Assembly (NCBI RefSeq): GCF_036173125.1
Contig: NZ_CP108054.1
Coordinates: 5,704,001 to 5,768,000, forward strand
Reading direction: 5' to 3'
Origin: Streptomyces sp. NBC_00286
Lineage (GTDB): Bacteria > Actinomycetota > Actinomycetes > Streptomycetales > Streptomycetaceae
DNA length: 64,000 nt
Part shown: positions 54,836 through 64,000 of the stretch, one piece after another
How the letters are laid out: every line of letters starts with the position of its first letter
Position numbering within the stretch: the stretch's first letter is position 1
Notes under the pieces: model-generated
What the model saw: the letters and a program-made list of their open reading frames with translations, nothing else
Told to the model about the DNA's origin: nothing
Database searches by the model: none
Position numbers and translations under genes: made by a program

Positions 54836-54839
54836 GGGT

Positions 54840-54865
54840 CTGAAGGGGCGTTCAGGTCCCTTCAG
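54840..54865. terminator. Bidirectional hairpin between M23 and TetR genes
   Basis: CTGAAGGG-N10-CCCTTCAG, perfect 8-bp arms, five bases after the M23 stop and overlapping the end of the convergent tetR gene. Confidence 0.6.
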
Positions 54866-55430
54866 CTTCGTGGGTCCGGGTGATCAGCTCGGTGGCGACC
54901 TCCAGGACGGCCTTGCGCTTCTCCTCGGGGTCGCCTTCGAGGTCCCTGAGGGTGAACAGTCCGGCGTGGATGGAGAACAGGGCGGTGACGCAGCGGACCT
55001 GGTCGGTCATCGTGGCGTCCGGCTCTCTGAGCAGGTCCACCATGCGGAGCATGCGTTCCTTGAAGTCCTCGCCGGAGCGCAGTTCGCGTACGGCCGCCTG
55101 GTTCTCCTGCATGAAACGGAAGAGCGGGGCCGCTTCGGTGAGGGCCTCGCTGTAGCGGTTGAGGATCTCGCGCTTCGTCTCGAGGGTGCGCGGCTGCTGC
55201 TTGCCCCACTCGATCAGCTCGTCCATCGGCTTCGTCAGGTCCTGGAAGAGGCTGATCAGGATGTCTTCCTTGGACTTGAAGTGGTAGTAGAGCGCCGCCT
55301 TCGTGACGTTCAGCCGCTCCGCGATCTCGCGCAGGGACGTCTTCTCGTAGCCCTGCTCGGCGAAGAGTTCGAGGGCCACGTCCTGGATGCGCTGGCGGGT
55401 GTGTCCGCGTTGCTGCCTGCTGGCGCCCAT
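54852..55430 (-). CDS. TetR-family repressor
   Basis: 192 residues. HTH: RQRIQDVALELFAEQGYEKTSLREIAERLNVTKAALYYHFKSKEDIL (residues 12-58), followed by the variable ligand-binding domain. Divergent from an MFS drug exporter with a large inverted repeat in the shared 138-bp region, the classic arrangement of a local drug-responsive repressor. Confidence 0.92.
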   Translation of the reverse strand: MGASRQQRGHTRQRIQDVALELFAEQGYEKTSLREIAERLNVTKAALYYHFKSKEDILISLFQDLTKPMDELIEWGKQQPRTLETKREILNRYSEALTEAAPLFRFMQENQAAVRELRSGEDFKERMLRMVDLLREPDATMTDQVRCVTALFSIHAGLFTLRDLEGDPEEKRKAVLEVATELITRTHEAEGT

Positions 55431-55468
55431 CGTGGCTGCTCCTCGGGGTTCGTGGTGGGTAAAGAAAA

Positions 55469-57158
<1,690 letters not shown>

Positions 57159-57165
57159 GTTCGCC

Positions 57166-57620
57166 CCCGCCGCCCTTACCCGTCCCATACCAAGGGGCTC
57201 CGCCCCTGGACCCCGCTCGGGGCTTCGCCCCGGACCCCATCGGCCTGAACGGCCTCGTCCTCAAACTCCCCCAGCTACCTCCCCCAGCTACCGCTGGGGG
57301 TGCCCCCAGAGGTGCCCCCAGCGGTGCCCCCAGACGGGCTGATTGATGCGGGCCTGCGCTGACAAGGTTCGGCCGCGCCAGATCAGCCGTCGGCGATGGC
57401 CGCGCAGGTTCAGCCCTTCGGCGAACGCCGCGCAAAATCAGCCCCTTGGGGGTCCCCCCCAGCGGTAGCTGGGGGAGTTTGAGGAGCGGGGGTCCGGGGG
57501 CTGGCCCCCGAAACGGGGTCCGGGGCGAAGCCCCGAAAGGGGGCCTGGGGGCGCAGCCCCCAGCGGGGTCCCAAGGGCGGAGCCCCTGGGTATGGGACGG
57601 GTAAGGGTGGCGGGGGCGGA
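57166..57620. repeat. ~450-bp imperfect inverted repeat of GGGGCTTCGCCCC-type units
   Basis: Left end ccgcccttacccgtcccatacc (57170-57191) recurs inverted as ggtatgggacgggtaagggtgg at the right end (57588-57609). Inside, blocks such as ggggctccgcccct, cggggcttcgccccgg and ccccagctaccgctggggg occur in both orientations. No gene lies in 57159-57667. Confidence 0.75.
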
Positions 57621-57667
57621 ACACGCGCGGCGGAGCGTTGTCAGTGGCGCGTGCCACCATCGACGGC

Positions 57668-58123
57668 ATGGACAAGATGCGGCAGCTGCGGCTGGCCAAG
57701 GATGCGATGGATCGGGACTGGGCGGAGCCCGGGCTCGACCTCGATGCCGTGGCCGCGCACGCCGGGTACTCGCGGTATCACTTCATACGCGCCTTCAAGG
57801 AGGCGTATGGGGAGACGCCCGGGCAGTACCTGACGCACCGCCGCATCGAACGGGCCGAGGACCTGCTGCGCACCGCGGACCTGTCGGTGACGGAGATCTG
57901 CCACCTCGTCGGCTTCAGCAGCCTCGGTACGTTCTCGGCCCGTTTCAAGGCGCTGACCGGACTGACGCCCAGCGAATACCGGGTCAAGCACGGGGGACGC
58001 GGAACCGCCCTCATACCGGGGTGCTACGTCATGCACTGGGCCGGCGGCTTCAGATCGGCTCCTGCCGGCGCAGAGCCCAGTGCCCAGCCCCATGCACAGC
58101 GCAATTCTGGAGAAGCGGGCTGA
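57668..58123 (+). CDS. AraC-family transcriptional regulator
   Basis: 151 residues, essentially a DNA-binding domain alone: LDAVAAHAGYSRYHFIRAFKEAYGETPGQYLTHRRIERAEDLLRTADLSVTEICHLVGFSSLGTFSARFKALTGLTPSEYR carries both helix-turn-helix units. The remaining C-terminus is short and unstructured. I start at ATG 57668 (MDKMRQLRLAKDAMDRDW); a GTG further up is possible. It lies 89 bp before a VOC-family gene, a common AraC/glyoxalase-like pairing, and likely regulates it. Confidence 0.87.
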   Translation: MDKMRQLRLAKDAMDRDWAEPGLDLDAVAAHAGYSRYHFIRAFKEAYGETPGQYLTHRRIERAEDLLRTADLSVTEICHLVGFSSLGTFSARFKALTGLTPSEYRVKHGGRGTALIPGCYVMHWAGGFRSAPAGAEPSAQPHAQRNSGEAG

Positions 58124-58212
58124 CTGCGCCACTGCCTACCGTGACATGACAAGCACGAACCGCAGCCTTCGCGGCCCGGCAGTCCGCATCTCACCAGTCC
58201 CAGGAGCACGTC

Positions 58213-58659
58213 ATGATCAAAGGTCTCGCCATCTCGACCGTCTGGGTCCTTGACCAGGACCGGGCGAAGAAGTTCTACACGGAGAAGCTCGGCCTCGAGG
58301 TCCGTACGGACATGACGATGGGTGAGGGCGGCATGCGCTGGCTCACCGTCGGTTTCCCGGATCAGCCCGGCGTCGAGCTCACGCTGATGGTGCCGAACGG
58401 GCCAGGGATGGACCCCGAGTCCGCCGAGATGATCAAGAAGCTTGTCGCCAAGGGCGCCCTCGGCGCGGGCGTGCTGACCACCGACGACATCCACGGCGAC
58501 TACAAGAGGCTCAAGGACCGCGGCGTGGAGTTTCTCCAGGAACCCCAGGAGCGGCCGTACGGCACAGAGGCGCTGTTCCGCGACGACTCCGGGAACTGGT
58601 TCTCGTTCACCCAGCCCCGCGAGGGAGGTCTCGACCTGGACAAGGACTGGTCCTGCTGA
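58213..58659 (+). CDS. VOC-family (glyoxalase/bleomycin-resistance fold) protein
   Basis: 148 residues with the paired beta-alpha-beta-beta-beta modules: AISTVWVLDQDRAKKFYTEKLGLEVRTDMTMGEGGMRWLTVGFP and GVLTTDDIHGDYKRLKDRGVEFLQEPQERPYGTEALFRDDSGNWFSFTQP. Metal-ligand positions are only partly conserved, so it could be an enzyme or a binding protein. CCAGGAG lies before ATG. Probably under the preceding AraC regulator. Confidence 0.87.
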   Translation: MIKGLAISTVWVLDQDRAKKFYTEKLGLEVRTDMTMGEGGMRWLTVGFPDQPGVELTLMVPNGPGMDPESAEMIKKLVAKGALGAGVLTTDDIHGDYKRLKDRGVEFLQEPQERPYGTEALFRDDSGNWFSFTQPREGGLDLDKDWSC

Positions 58660-58667
58660 AGCCCCGG

Positions 58668-58686
58668 GGGCGCCGCACCGGCGCCC
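58668..58686. terminator. Hairpin between VOC gene and cseC
   Basis: GGGCGCCG-CAC-CGGCGCCC, perfect 8-bp arms at the junction of the convergent genes. Confidence 0.6.
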
Positions 58687-60155
58687 TACTCCGGCAGCAT
58701 CGGATAGCTCCCCGTATTCGTCGGTGCGTGCTCCGGCAGCCACAGCACCGCCACCGCGCCCTCCGCGGGCATGTCCTCCGGCATACCCACGGGACGTACG
58801 TTGCGGAAGGTGAGCCGCGCGCCGAGTACGCGGGCCTGGCCTGCCGCGATGGTCAGGCCGAGGCCGTGGCCGTGGCCCGCCCGGTCCTTGCTCCCGGTGC
58901 GGAAGCGGCTCGGCCCGTCGGCGAGCAATTCCTCGGGGAAGCCCGGCCCATGGTCGCGTACGCGGATGACCCGGCCCTCCACCGTGACCTCGATGGGCGG
59001 TCGGCCGTGCTTGGCCGCGTTGACCAGCAGGTTGATGAGGACGCGCTCCAGACGGCGCGGGTCGGTGATGACCTGCGACTCGTGTACGACCCGTACCTTG
59101 ATGTCCGCGTCCCGCGCCGCCACCCGCCGGGCCACGAACTCGCCGAGCGCGATCTCCTGCAACTCGGCCCGCTCGGAGGCGCTGTCCAGCCGCGCCACCT
59201 CCAGGACGTCCTCGACGAGCGTACGCATCGCCTGCGCCCGGTCCCGTACGAGCTCCGTCGGCCGGCCCGGCGGCAGCAGCTCGGCCGCCGTGAGCAGCCC
59301 GGTCACCGGCGTACGCAGCTCGTGCGCGATATCGGCGGTCACCCGGCGCTCGGCCTCGATGCGCTGGCTGAGCGCGTCCGCCATCGCGTCCACCGCCCGC
59401 GCGAGGTCATCGGTCTCGTCGCGTACGACGCCGCCGATGGCGTCCCGCACTCGTACATCCGTCTCGCCCCGCGCGACCTGCCGGGCCGCCGTGGCCGCCT
59501 TGCGCAGCCGCCGCGAGAGTTGGCCGCCGATGAGGACGCCGAGCGCGCAGCCGCCGAAGACGACCGCGATCGAACCGATGAGCAGCGCCTTGTCGAGGTC
59601 GTCAAGGACGGTGGCGCTGCGGTCGGCCATGTGCGTCGACATGATCCGGCCGTCCTTGAGCGGTACGGCGGCCCAGATGTCGGGCGCCCCGCCGGGGCTC
59701 TCCGCCACGTACGTCGCTCGTCGGCCCGCCGCGGCCTTGGCCAGCAGGTCCTTCGGCAGGTCCGGATCGTCGATCTTGATTCCGGGGAAGTTGGCCCGCC
59801 CGGACGTCTCGTAGTTCCGCTGCGCGATCTGTACGCGTGTGTCCGCCAGGTCGCGGGCGTTGGAGAGCACCGAGTACCGGGCGGCGTTGTGCACGACCAC
59901 GCTCAGAGTGACGGCCATCAACGCCCCGACCAGGGCGATCGCCGCGCTGAACTTCCACCTGAGACCCGTACGCAACATCGGTCGTCGCGTGAACCTCCGA
60001 CGGCGTCCCGGACTGCGGTCTTCCGGACTGCGGTCTTCCCGATTGCCGCTCGGATTCCCGCCCTGAACGGTGTCCGGACTGCTGCTCGGGCAGTCGCCCG
60101 CATTCCCGCTCGGATTCCTGTTCGGACGCTTGCTCGTCCCCCGCATGCCCCGCAT
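58686..60155 (-). CDS. cseC: Sensor histidine kinase CseC
   Basis: 489 residues. A ~55-residue disordered N-terminus with near-repeats (NRNPSGNAGD, GNPSGNREDRSPEDRSPG) precedes two transmembrane helices (about 70-90 and 190-210) enclosing an extracytoplasmic sensor domain. Then HAMP, HisKA with ADIAHELRTPVTGLLTAAELL, and HATPase with LINLLVNAAKHGRPP, VRDHGPGFP and GHGLGLTIAAGQARVLGARL. CseC senses cell-wall damage and phosphorylates CseB, which turns on sigE. It follows cseB by 7 bp in the sigE-cseABC operon. Confidence 0.93.
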   Translation of the reverse strand: MRGMRGTSKRPNRNPSGNAGDCPSSSPDTVQGGNPSGNREDRSPEDRSPGRRRRFTRRPMLRTGLRWKFSAAIALVGALMAVTLSVVVHNAARYSVLSNARDLADTRVQIAQRNYETSGRANFPGIKIDDPDLPKDLLAKAAAGRRATYVAESPGGAPDIWAAVPLKDGRIMSTHMADRSATVLDDLDKALLIGSIAVVFGGCALGVLIGGQLSRRLRKAATAARQVARGETDVRVRDAIGGVVRDETDDLARAVDAMADALSQRIEAERRVTADIAHELRTPVTGLLTAAELLPPGRPTELVRDRAQAMRTLVEDVLEVARLDSASERAELQEIALGEFVARRVAARDADIKVRVVHESQVITDPRRLERVLINLLVNAAKHGRPPIEVTVEGRVIRVRDHGPGFPEELLADGPSRFRTGSKDRAGHGHGLGLTIAAGQARVLGARLTFRNVRPVGMPEDMPAEGAVAVLWLPEHAPTNTGSYPMLPE

Positions 60156-60162
60156 GATCCGG

Positions 60163-60879
60163 TCAGGCCTTCAACTTGTAGCCGAAACCGCGGACCGTCT
60201 CGATCCGGTCCTGGCCGATCTTCGTACGCAGCCGCTGCACATGGACGTCGACGACGCGGGTGTCGCCGCCCCAGCCGTAGTCCCACACCCGCTCGAGCAG
60301 CTTGTCGCGCGACAGGACCGTACCCGGCGCGGACGAGAACTCCAGGAGCAGCCGCATCTCGGTGGGCGTCAACGCCACCGGCTCACCGCCCCTACGGACC
60401 TCCATGCCCTCCCTGTCGATCTCCAGATCGCCGTCACCGAACGACAGCACACCCCCGTCGACGGACGAGGAACCCTCCGCCTCGGCGGCGGCCCGCTGCC
60501 CGCTCGCGTGCCCGAAGCGCCGCAGCACCGCACGGAGACGGGCGACCAGGACTGCCCCGTCGAAGGGCTTGGTGACGTAGTCGTCGGCGCCCGCCTCCAG
60601 GCCCAGTACGACATCGATGGAGTCGGCGCGGGCCGACAGCATGATCACCGGGACCGTGGACTCGTCACGGATCCGACGGCACAGCGAGACGCCGTCCAGG
60701 CCCGGCACCATCACATCGAGCAGCGCGATGTCGGGCTGGTCCGCGCGGAACGCCTCCAGGCCGGCCAGCCCGTCGGGCACGGCGGTGACCACGAAGCCGT
60801 CACGCTCCAGCGCGAGCTGGGTGGCCTCGCGGATGACGTCGTCGTCCTCGACGAACAGGACGTGGGTCTGCTCTGCCAT
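60163..60879 (-). CDS. cseB: Response regulator CseB (OmpR family)
   Basis: 238 residues: receiver domain with THVLFVEDDDVIREATQLALERDGF, phospho-Asp in DIALLDVMVPGLDG (about residue 54), then a winged-helix OmpR effector (VALTPTEMRLLLEFSSAPGTVLSRDKLLERVWDYGWGGDTRVVDVHVQRLRTKIG). A ~25-residue Ala/Glu/Ser linker separates them. CseB activates the sigE promoter upon cell-envelope stress (established in S. coelicolor). Confidence 0.95.
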   Translation of the reverse strand: MAEQTHVLFVEDDDVIREATQLALERDGFVVTAVPDGLAGLEAFRADQPDIALLDVMVPGLDGVSLCRRIRDESTVPVIMLSARADSIDVVLGLEAGADDYVTKPFDGAVLVARLRAVLRRFGHASGQRAAAEAEGSSSVDGGVLSFGDGDLEIDREGMEVRRGGEPVALTPTEMRLLLEFSSAPGTVLSRDKLLERVWDYGWGGDTRVVDVHVQRLRTKIGQDRIETVRGFGYKLKA

Positions 60880-60896
60880 CCGGTGCTCTCAGTTCT

Positions 60897-60945
60897 CCGT
60901 CGGTCGAGTGTCGGTCGAGTGTGGCGGTCGAGTGTCGGTCGGGTC
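60897..60945. repeat. GTCGGTCGAGTGT tandem repeat between cseB and cseA
   Basis: Three to four copies of cggtcgagtgt in tandem, in the 147-bp cseB-cseA gap. No other feature is apparent there. Confidence 0.6.
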
Positions 60946-61026
60946 GGCTGCCCGGTCGGGGTCAGGATCAGGTCAGTTTTCGGTCAGAGGGCAGGTGCCA
61001 GTCAAGGCCAGACGCTCCTCTGGATG

Positions 61027-61689
61027 TCAGTCCTCGGCCGGGGACGGCGGCACGCTCTCCGTCACCTTGCTGTAGTCGCTGTGGTTGCGGGTCTGCTCCA
61101 TGAAGTGGCCTGAGATCCAGCTGTACGTGATCACTTCCTCCCCGGACGGAAACTCCACCGGGTCGCCCTTCTCGTACACCTGCTGGGTGACCACCAGGTC
61201 GCCCCGGTCGATCTCCGCGTAGACCGGCGGCTCCTCGGCCTTGAAGACGTTCTCGTACTCGCCGCCCTGTCCGCGATACACATACGAGCCGACTCCGACC
61301 GCATCGCCGCAAGTCAGCACGTTGACCACGATGTCGTCCACGGCCCCGCCCGTCAGCTTGCCGTACGACACGTCGACCGGGTACTCGTCGGCGACACACG
61401 GCTGCAGATCACGCTTGACCGCCGCGCTGACCTCCGGGTCGGCCTTGAGGAGCTGGACCGCGTCCACGCTCGGCTCGGCCGAGGACTGTGAGGGCGCGGG
61501 CGTGACGGCGCCCACCGACACCGAGTCGGAACGGGCCGGGCCCTCGTCGCGGGCGCCGGTGCCGCCCGAAGCGCAGGCGGATACCAAAAGGCCGAGGGCG
61601 GCGATCACAGCCACTGCCGTGATCGCCGCCTTCAGGGCTCCGGGGGCCCGTGGGGGCTCCGTGCCGGGGCCTGTGTCTAGGCCGCGCAA
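61027..61689 (-). CDS. cseA: Lipoprotein CseA
   Basis: 220 residues. Lipoprotein signal ALKAAITAVAVIAALGLLVSAC with lipobox LVSAC (Cys about residue 39), then a Ser/Ala/Pro linker and the CseA domain with paired cysteines (RDLQPCVADEYPV, VVNVLTCGDAVGVG). In S. coelicolor CseA is an extracytoplasmic lipoprotein that dampens sigE expression. The TTG start has CGGGAG upstream and overlaps the sigE 3' end by 13 bp. Confidence 0.92.
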   Translation of the reverse strand: MRGLDTGPGTEPPRAPGALKAAITAVAVIAALGLLVSACASGGTGARDEGPARSDSVSVGAVTPAPSQSSAEPSVDAVQLLKADPEVSAAVKRDLQPCVADEYPVDVSYGKLTGGAVDDIVVNVLTCGDAVGVGSYVYRGQGGEYENVFKAEEPPVYAEIDRGDLVVTQQVYEKGDPVEFPSGEEVITYSWISGHFMEQTRNHSDYSKVTESVPPSPAED

Positions 61690-62228
61690 CGCTCCCGCTC
61701 CTTACCCGCCTTGCCCGGTACGAACGCGCGCCCCTCAAAGCCGCGGCTCTCCAGCTCTTCGCGGAGCCGGGCCAGGGCCCGGTGCAGCGTGCTCTTGACC
61801 GTTCCGGCCGACATGCCGAGGGCGGCGGCCGTCTCTTCCGTGGACATCTGCTCCCAGTGTCGCAGCACTACGACACTGCGCTGCTTCGGAGCCAGAACTT
61901 TCAAGATGTCCATCAGCAGCGCGCGGTCCGCGTGCTGCTCGGTCGAGTCGTCCACGCTCGCGTCCGGCAGCGCCTCGGTGGGGACCTCCTCCAGCTTGCG
62001 GGCCCGCCACCACTCCGTACGCGTGTTGATCATGACACGGCGCAGGTAGGCGTCGGCGAGCCGCTTGTCGGATATGCCGTCCCAGCGGCCGTACGTCCGT
62101 ACCAGCGCCGTCTGCAGCAGGTCCTGGGCGTCGATCGGGTCCGGCACCAGTCGGCGGGCACTGCGCAGCAGCGCGTCCTGCCTGGTGCGTACGTACTCTT
62201 CGAACTCGAGCACCTCGCCGTGCGCCAT
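61677..62228 (-). CDS. sigE: ECF sigma factor SigE
   Basis: 183 residues. Region 2 (EFEEYVRTRQDALLRSARRLVPDPIDAQDLLQTALVRTYGRW, then DAYLRRVMINTRTEWWRARK) and region 4 (LAPKQRSVVVLRHWEQMSTEETAAALGMSAGTVKSTLHRALARLREEL) are near-identical to S. coelicolor SigE. It directs cell-envelope stress genes and cse-dependent feedback; unlike most ECFs it lacks an adjacent anti-sigma gene, being controlled transcriptionally by CseBC. ATG 62228 follows GGAGG; a TTG at 62234 is also in frame. Confidence 0.95.
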   Translation of the reverse strand: MAHGEVLEFEEYVRTRQDALLRSARRLVPDPIDAQDLLQTALVRTYGRWDGISDKRLADAYLRRVMINTRTEWWRARKLEEVPTEALPDASVDDSTEQHADRALLMDILKVLAPKQRSVVVLRHWEQMSTEETAAALGMSAGTVKSTLHRALARLREELESRGFEGRAFVPGKAGKERERCAA

Positions 62229-62536
62229 GTCCAACCGCCTCCGATCCCCGTTTCCGACCTGCCCGCTGTCGGCTGTTCGCTGCTTCGTGTACCGCTGGTC
62301 CGCGGTACGGCAATGAAGCTACGGAGGGCTTGTCACGAGGCTGTCCGAGCGAGCCTGCGACAAGCGCTCGGCTGTCCGTCGGTTGTGTAACGGAAGTAGG
62401 GCGGGAGTAAAGAGCTGTGGGGGATGGGGCGGGATTGGGCGGAATTGCCTGCGGCGTTGGTGTCGGTTGCCTGTCAGTGGGCTGTGACGCGCGCTCTGGA
62501 AGCTGCCGGAATCTGTGGGTCAGCTGTGGGAGAGGC

Positions 62537-62620
62537 GTACCTGTCAGATGGGGCGGGAGGGTTGGTACCCCTCAGGTGAGGGGGAGTCAGTGGTACCTGT
62601 CAGGTGAGCGGGAGTCGGTA
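62537..62620. repeat. Tandem repeats overlapping the mutY 3' end
   Basis: Three related units: gtacctgtcagatggggcgggag, gtacccctcaggtgagggggagtc and gtacctgtcaggtgagcgggagtc. The last covers the mutY stop. The rest of 62229-62536, the sigE upstream region, has no clear gene. Confidence 0.6.
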
Positions 62621-63484
62621 CAGGCCGCCCGGGAGGGGTTCGACCAGTCCGTCTGCGACCAGGCCGTCCAGGGCGCGGGCGCGCTGCACCGGCTCGTTCC
62701 AGACGCGGTCGAGGACCGGCTGCGGGACCGGTCCGACCGCCTCGCGCAGCACCGCGAGGAGCCGGCCGCGCACCTGGCGGTCCGTACCCGCGTACGTCTG
62801 ACCGCGACGCGGCGGCCCCTCGTGCGCGGGCTTGCCGGCCAGGCGCCAGGCGCACTGGGCCGCGATCGGGCACCGTACGCAACTCTCGTTCCTCGCCGTG
62901 CAGATCAGCGCGCCGAGTTCCATGGAGGCGGCGGCCCAGCGCGAGGCCGTGTGCTCGTCCTCGGGCAACAGGGCGCGGGCGAGCTTGCGTTCGGCGGCGG
63001 TGGTGGCGTTCGGGGGGTATTGCACGCCGGTGACGGCTCGCGCGAGCACGCGGCGCACGTTGGTGTCGAGGACGGCGTGACGTTGCCCGTACGCGAACGA
63101 GGCCACCGCCGCGGCCGTGTACTCGCCGATGCCCGGCAGGGCGAGCAGCTTCGCATGATCCGTGGGTACGTCCCCGCCGTGGCGCTCCGCTATGGCGGTG
63201 GCGGCTCCGTGCAGCCGCAGCGCGCGCCGCGGGTAACCGAGGCGTCCCCAGGCGCGGACGGCCTCGCCCGGGGACTCCTCGGCGAGGTCGGCGGGCCGGG
63301 GCCAGCGCTTGAGCCACTGCTCGTACACCGGCAGCACGCGGTTCACCGGCGTCTGCTGCAGCATGAACTCGCTGACCATGACACCCCAGGGGCCGGCTTC
63401 GGGCCGCCGCCAGGGGAGGTCGCGGGCGTTCTCTTCGAACCAGTGGATGACGGGGGTGTGGAGGGTTTCGGTGGGCGCAGTCAT
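62600..63484 (-). CDS. mutY: A/G-specific adenine DNA glycosylase
   Basis: 294 residues; excises adenine paired with 8-oxoguanine. Catalytic Glu in SEFMLQQTPVNRV (about residue 38), helix-hairpin-helix LLALPGIGEYTAAAVASFA, catalytic Asp in AVLDTNVRRVLARAV, and the [4Fe-4S] ligands C-x6-C-x2-C-x5-C in ICTARNESCVRCPIAAQC. It lacks the C-terminal NUDIX-like 8-oxoG recognition domain of longer MutY proteins, as in many actinobacteria. It reads leftward toward sigE but is separated by 370 bp and the tandem repeats. Confidence 0.94.
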   Translation of the reverse strand: MTAPTETLHTPVIHWFEENARDLPWRRPEAGPWGVMVSEFMLQQTPVNRVLPVYEQWLKRWPRPADLAEESPGEAVRAWGRLGYPRRALRLHGAATAIAERHGGDVPTDHAKLLALPGIGEYTAAAVASFAYGQRHAVLDTNVRRVLARAVTGVQYPPNATTAAERKLARALLPEDEHTASRWAAASMELGALICTARNESCVRCPIAAQCAWRLAGKPAHEGPPRRGQTYAGTDRQVRGRLLAVLREAVGPVPQPVLDRVWNEPVQRARALDGLVADGLVEPLPGGLYRLPLT

Positions 63485-63539
63485 GACGCCCCCGATCCTG
63501 CCACGTGCCTCCGGCGGTTGGGCGGAATGGGTTCGTTAT

Positions 63540-64000
63540 CGGCTGACGGTGCGTCGTGCCTCCGGCGGTTGGGTTCGTTGTCGGCTGCGGCGCCGTCGTG
63601 GCCGGTCGCGCCAGCCCCGCGGGGTGCCTCCGGCGGTTGGGCGGGTGCGGGTGCGTGGTGGTTGCTCGCGCAGTTCCCCGCGCCCCTGGGGTGGTTGGTG
63701 GGTGCGGGGCCGCGGTCCGGTGCGTCAGCCCGTCGCCAACAGGGCATACGGCCCCTTGCTCCCACAGGGCGAAGCTGTGCCCAGACCGAAGCTAAGCGAC
63801 GGGCATAGGACGCACCGGCCCACGTCCCCTCCCGCCGGCGGGAAGCTGCGGGTAGTCGGGGGCGGGTGGGTGGTGGCTGGTGAGCATGGCGACTGGTGAG
63901 CTATGTGGCTGACGGTTCCGGGAGCGCCCCGTCAGGGGCGCGGGGCTGTACCAATATGCGGCTCCGCCGCGTGGGCGCGACCAGCCACAACGCACCCGCA
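63540..64000. repeat. Repeat-rich region with dispersed element copy 5
   Basis: GCCTCCGGCGGTTGGG occurs three times (about 63508, 63557 and 63626). Then comes a full copy of the dispersed element: ctcgcgcagttccccgcgcccc (about 63665), core 63710-63852, ggggcgcggggctgtaccaat (about 63936) and gcggctccgccgcgtggg to gcgcgaccagccacaacgca, running to the window end. No gene is supported. Confidence 0.75.

Overview
The window is high-GC DNA with the codon bias, GTG/TTG starts, 4-bp ATGA/GTGA stop-start overlaps and gene content of a Streptomyces chromosome. The order tilS-hpt-ftsH-folE, folP-folB-folK, panC-nadB-nadC-coaX, lsr2-clpC and sigE-cseA-cseB-cseC is the conserved core-chromosome order I know from Streptomyces (the SCO3350-SCO3410 neighbourhood of S. 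coelicolor, from memory). I recognise no tRNA, rRNA, CRISPR array, transposase or integrase.

Layout. 1-9.5 kb: an XRE/DUF5753 regulator running off the left edge, an aldehyde dehydrogenase behind a perfect palindrome, a DinB-like protein, a PadR regulator with a DrrAB-type drug ABC exporter, a second ABC exporter with a possible small-peptide gene, and a DedA membrane protein. 9.7-15 kb: a ThrE-like exporter, ppa, dacB and an HEETH zinc metalloprotease. 15-23.3 kb: tilS, hpt, ftsH and folE rightward, then the leftward folate operon folP-(NTF2-like)-folB-folK-DUF3180. 23.5-32.4 kb: a coiled-coil/low-complexity membrane protein, two PH-domain membrane proteins, an orphan nuoD paralogue tail-to-tail with an NDUFAF7/MidA-type methyltransferase, a NarL-type two-component system and a TmrB-like P-loop protein. 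32.4-39.3 kb: a threonine-aldolase-like enzyme, then a tightly coupled cofactor operon (DUF2520 dehydrogenase, panC, nadB, nadC, coaX) feeding CoA and NAD synthesis. 39.3-45.5 kb: two small proteins, an orphan BlaI-type repressor, a short N-acetylglutamate synthase, lsr2, an SCO3374-family gene and clpC. 45.5-54.2 kb looks like an accessory stretch: a secreted HAD phosphatase, a 1040-residue NACHT-LRR STAND ATPase (a bacterial NLR-like protein), a type-B carboxylesterase, a BldG-like STAS protein divergent from an XRE regulator, and a DUF1016 PD-(D/E)XK nuclease next to a remnant of a second copy. 54.2-64 kb: an M23 endopeptidase, TetR with an MFS exporter, AraC with a VOC protein, the sigE-cseABC envelope-stress operon and mutY.

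How the genes work together. Cell-envelope functions recur: dacB, M23 endopeptidase, sigE-cse, DedA and PH-domain proteins. Proteostasis genes are ftsH and clpC, the latter with a match to the ClgR operator. Cofactor supply is clustered: folate, pantothenate/CoA and NAD. The most interesting functional pairing is nuoD2 beside a homologue of the enzyme that methylates an arginine of mitochondrial NDUFS2 (the NuoD orthologue); the target arginine is conserved here while the quinone-contacting tyrosine is replaced by tryptophan.

Non-coding structure. A dispersed intergenic repeat family (ends like 'ggggcgcgggactgt' and 'gcggctccgccgcgtgggcg') appears at five loci, and two copies carry the same 143-bp core in opposite orientations. 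At least nine genes have a TANNNT -10 box only 6-7 nt before the start codon, which suggests leaderless transcripts. Several precise inverted repeats mark candidate operators, for PadR, TetR, STAS/XRE, BlaI and two unassigned palindromes.
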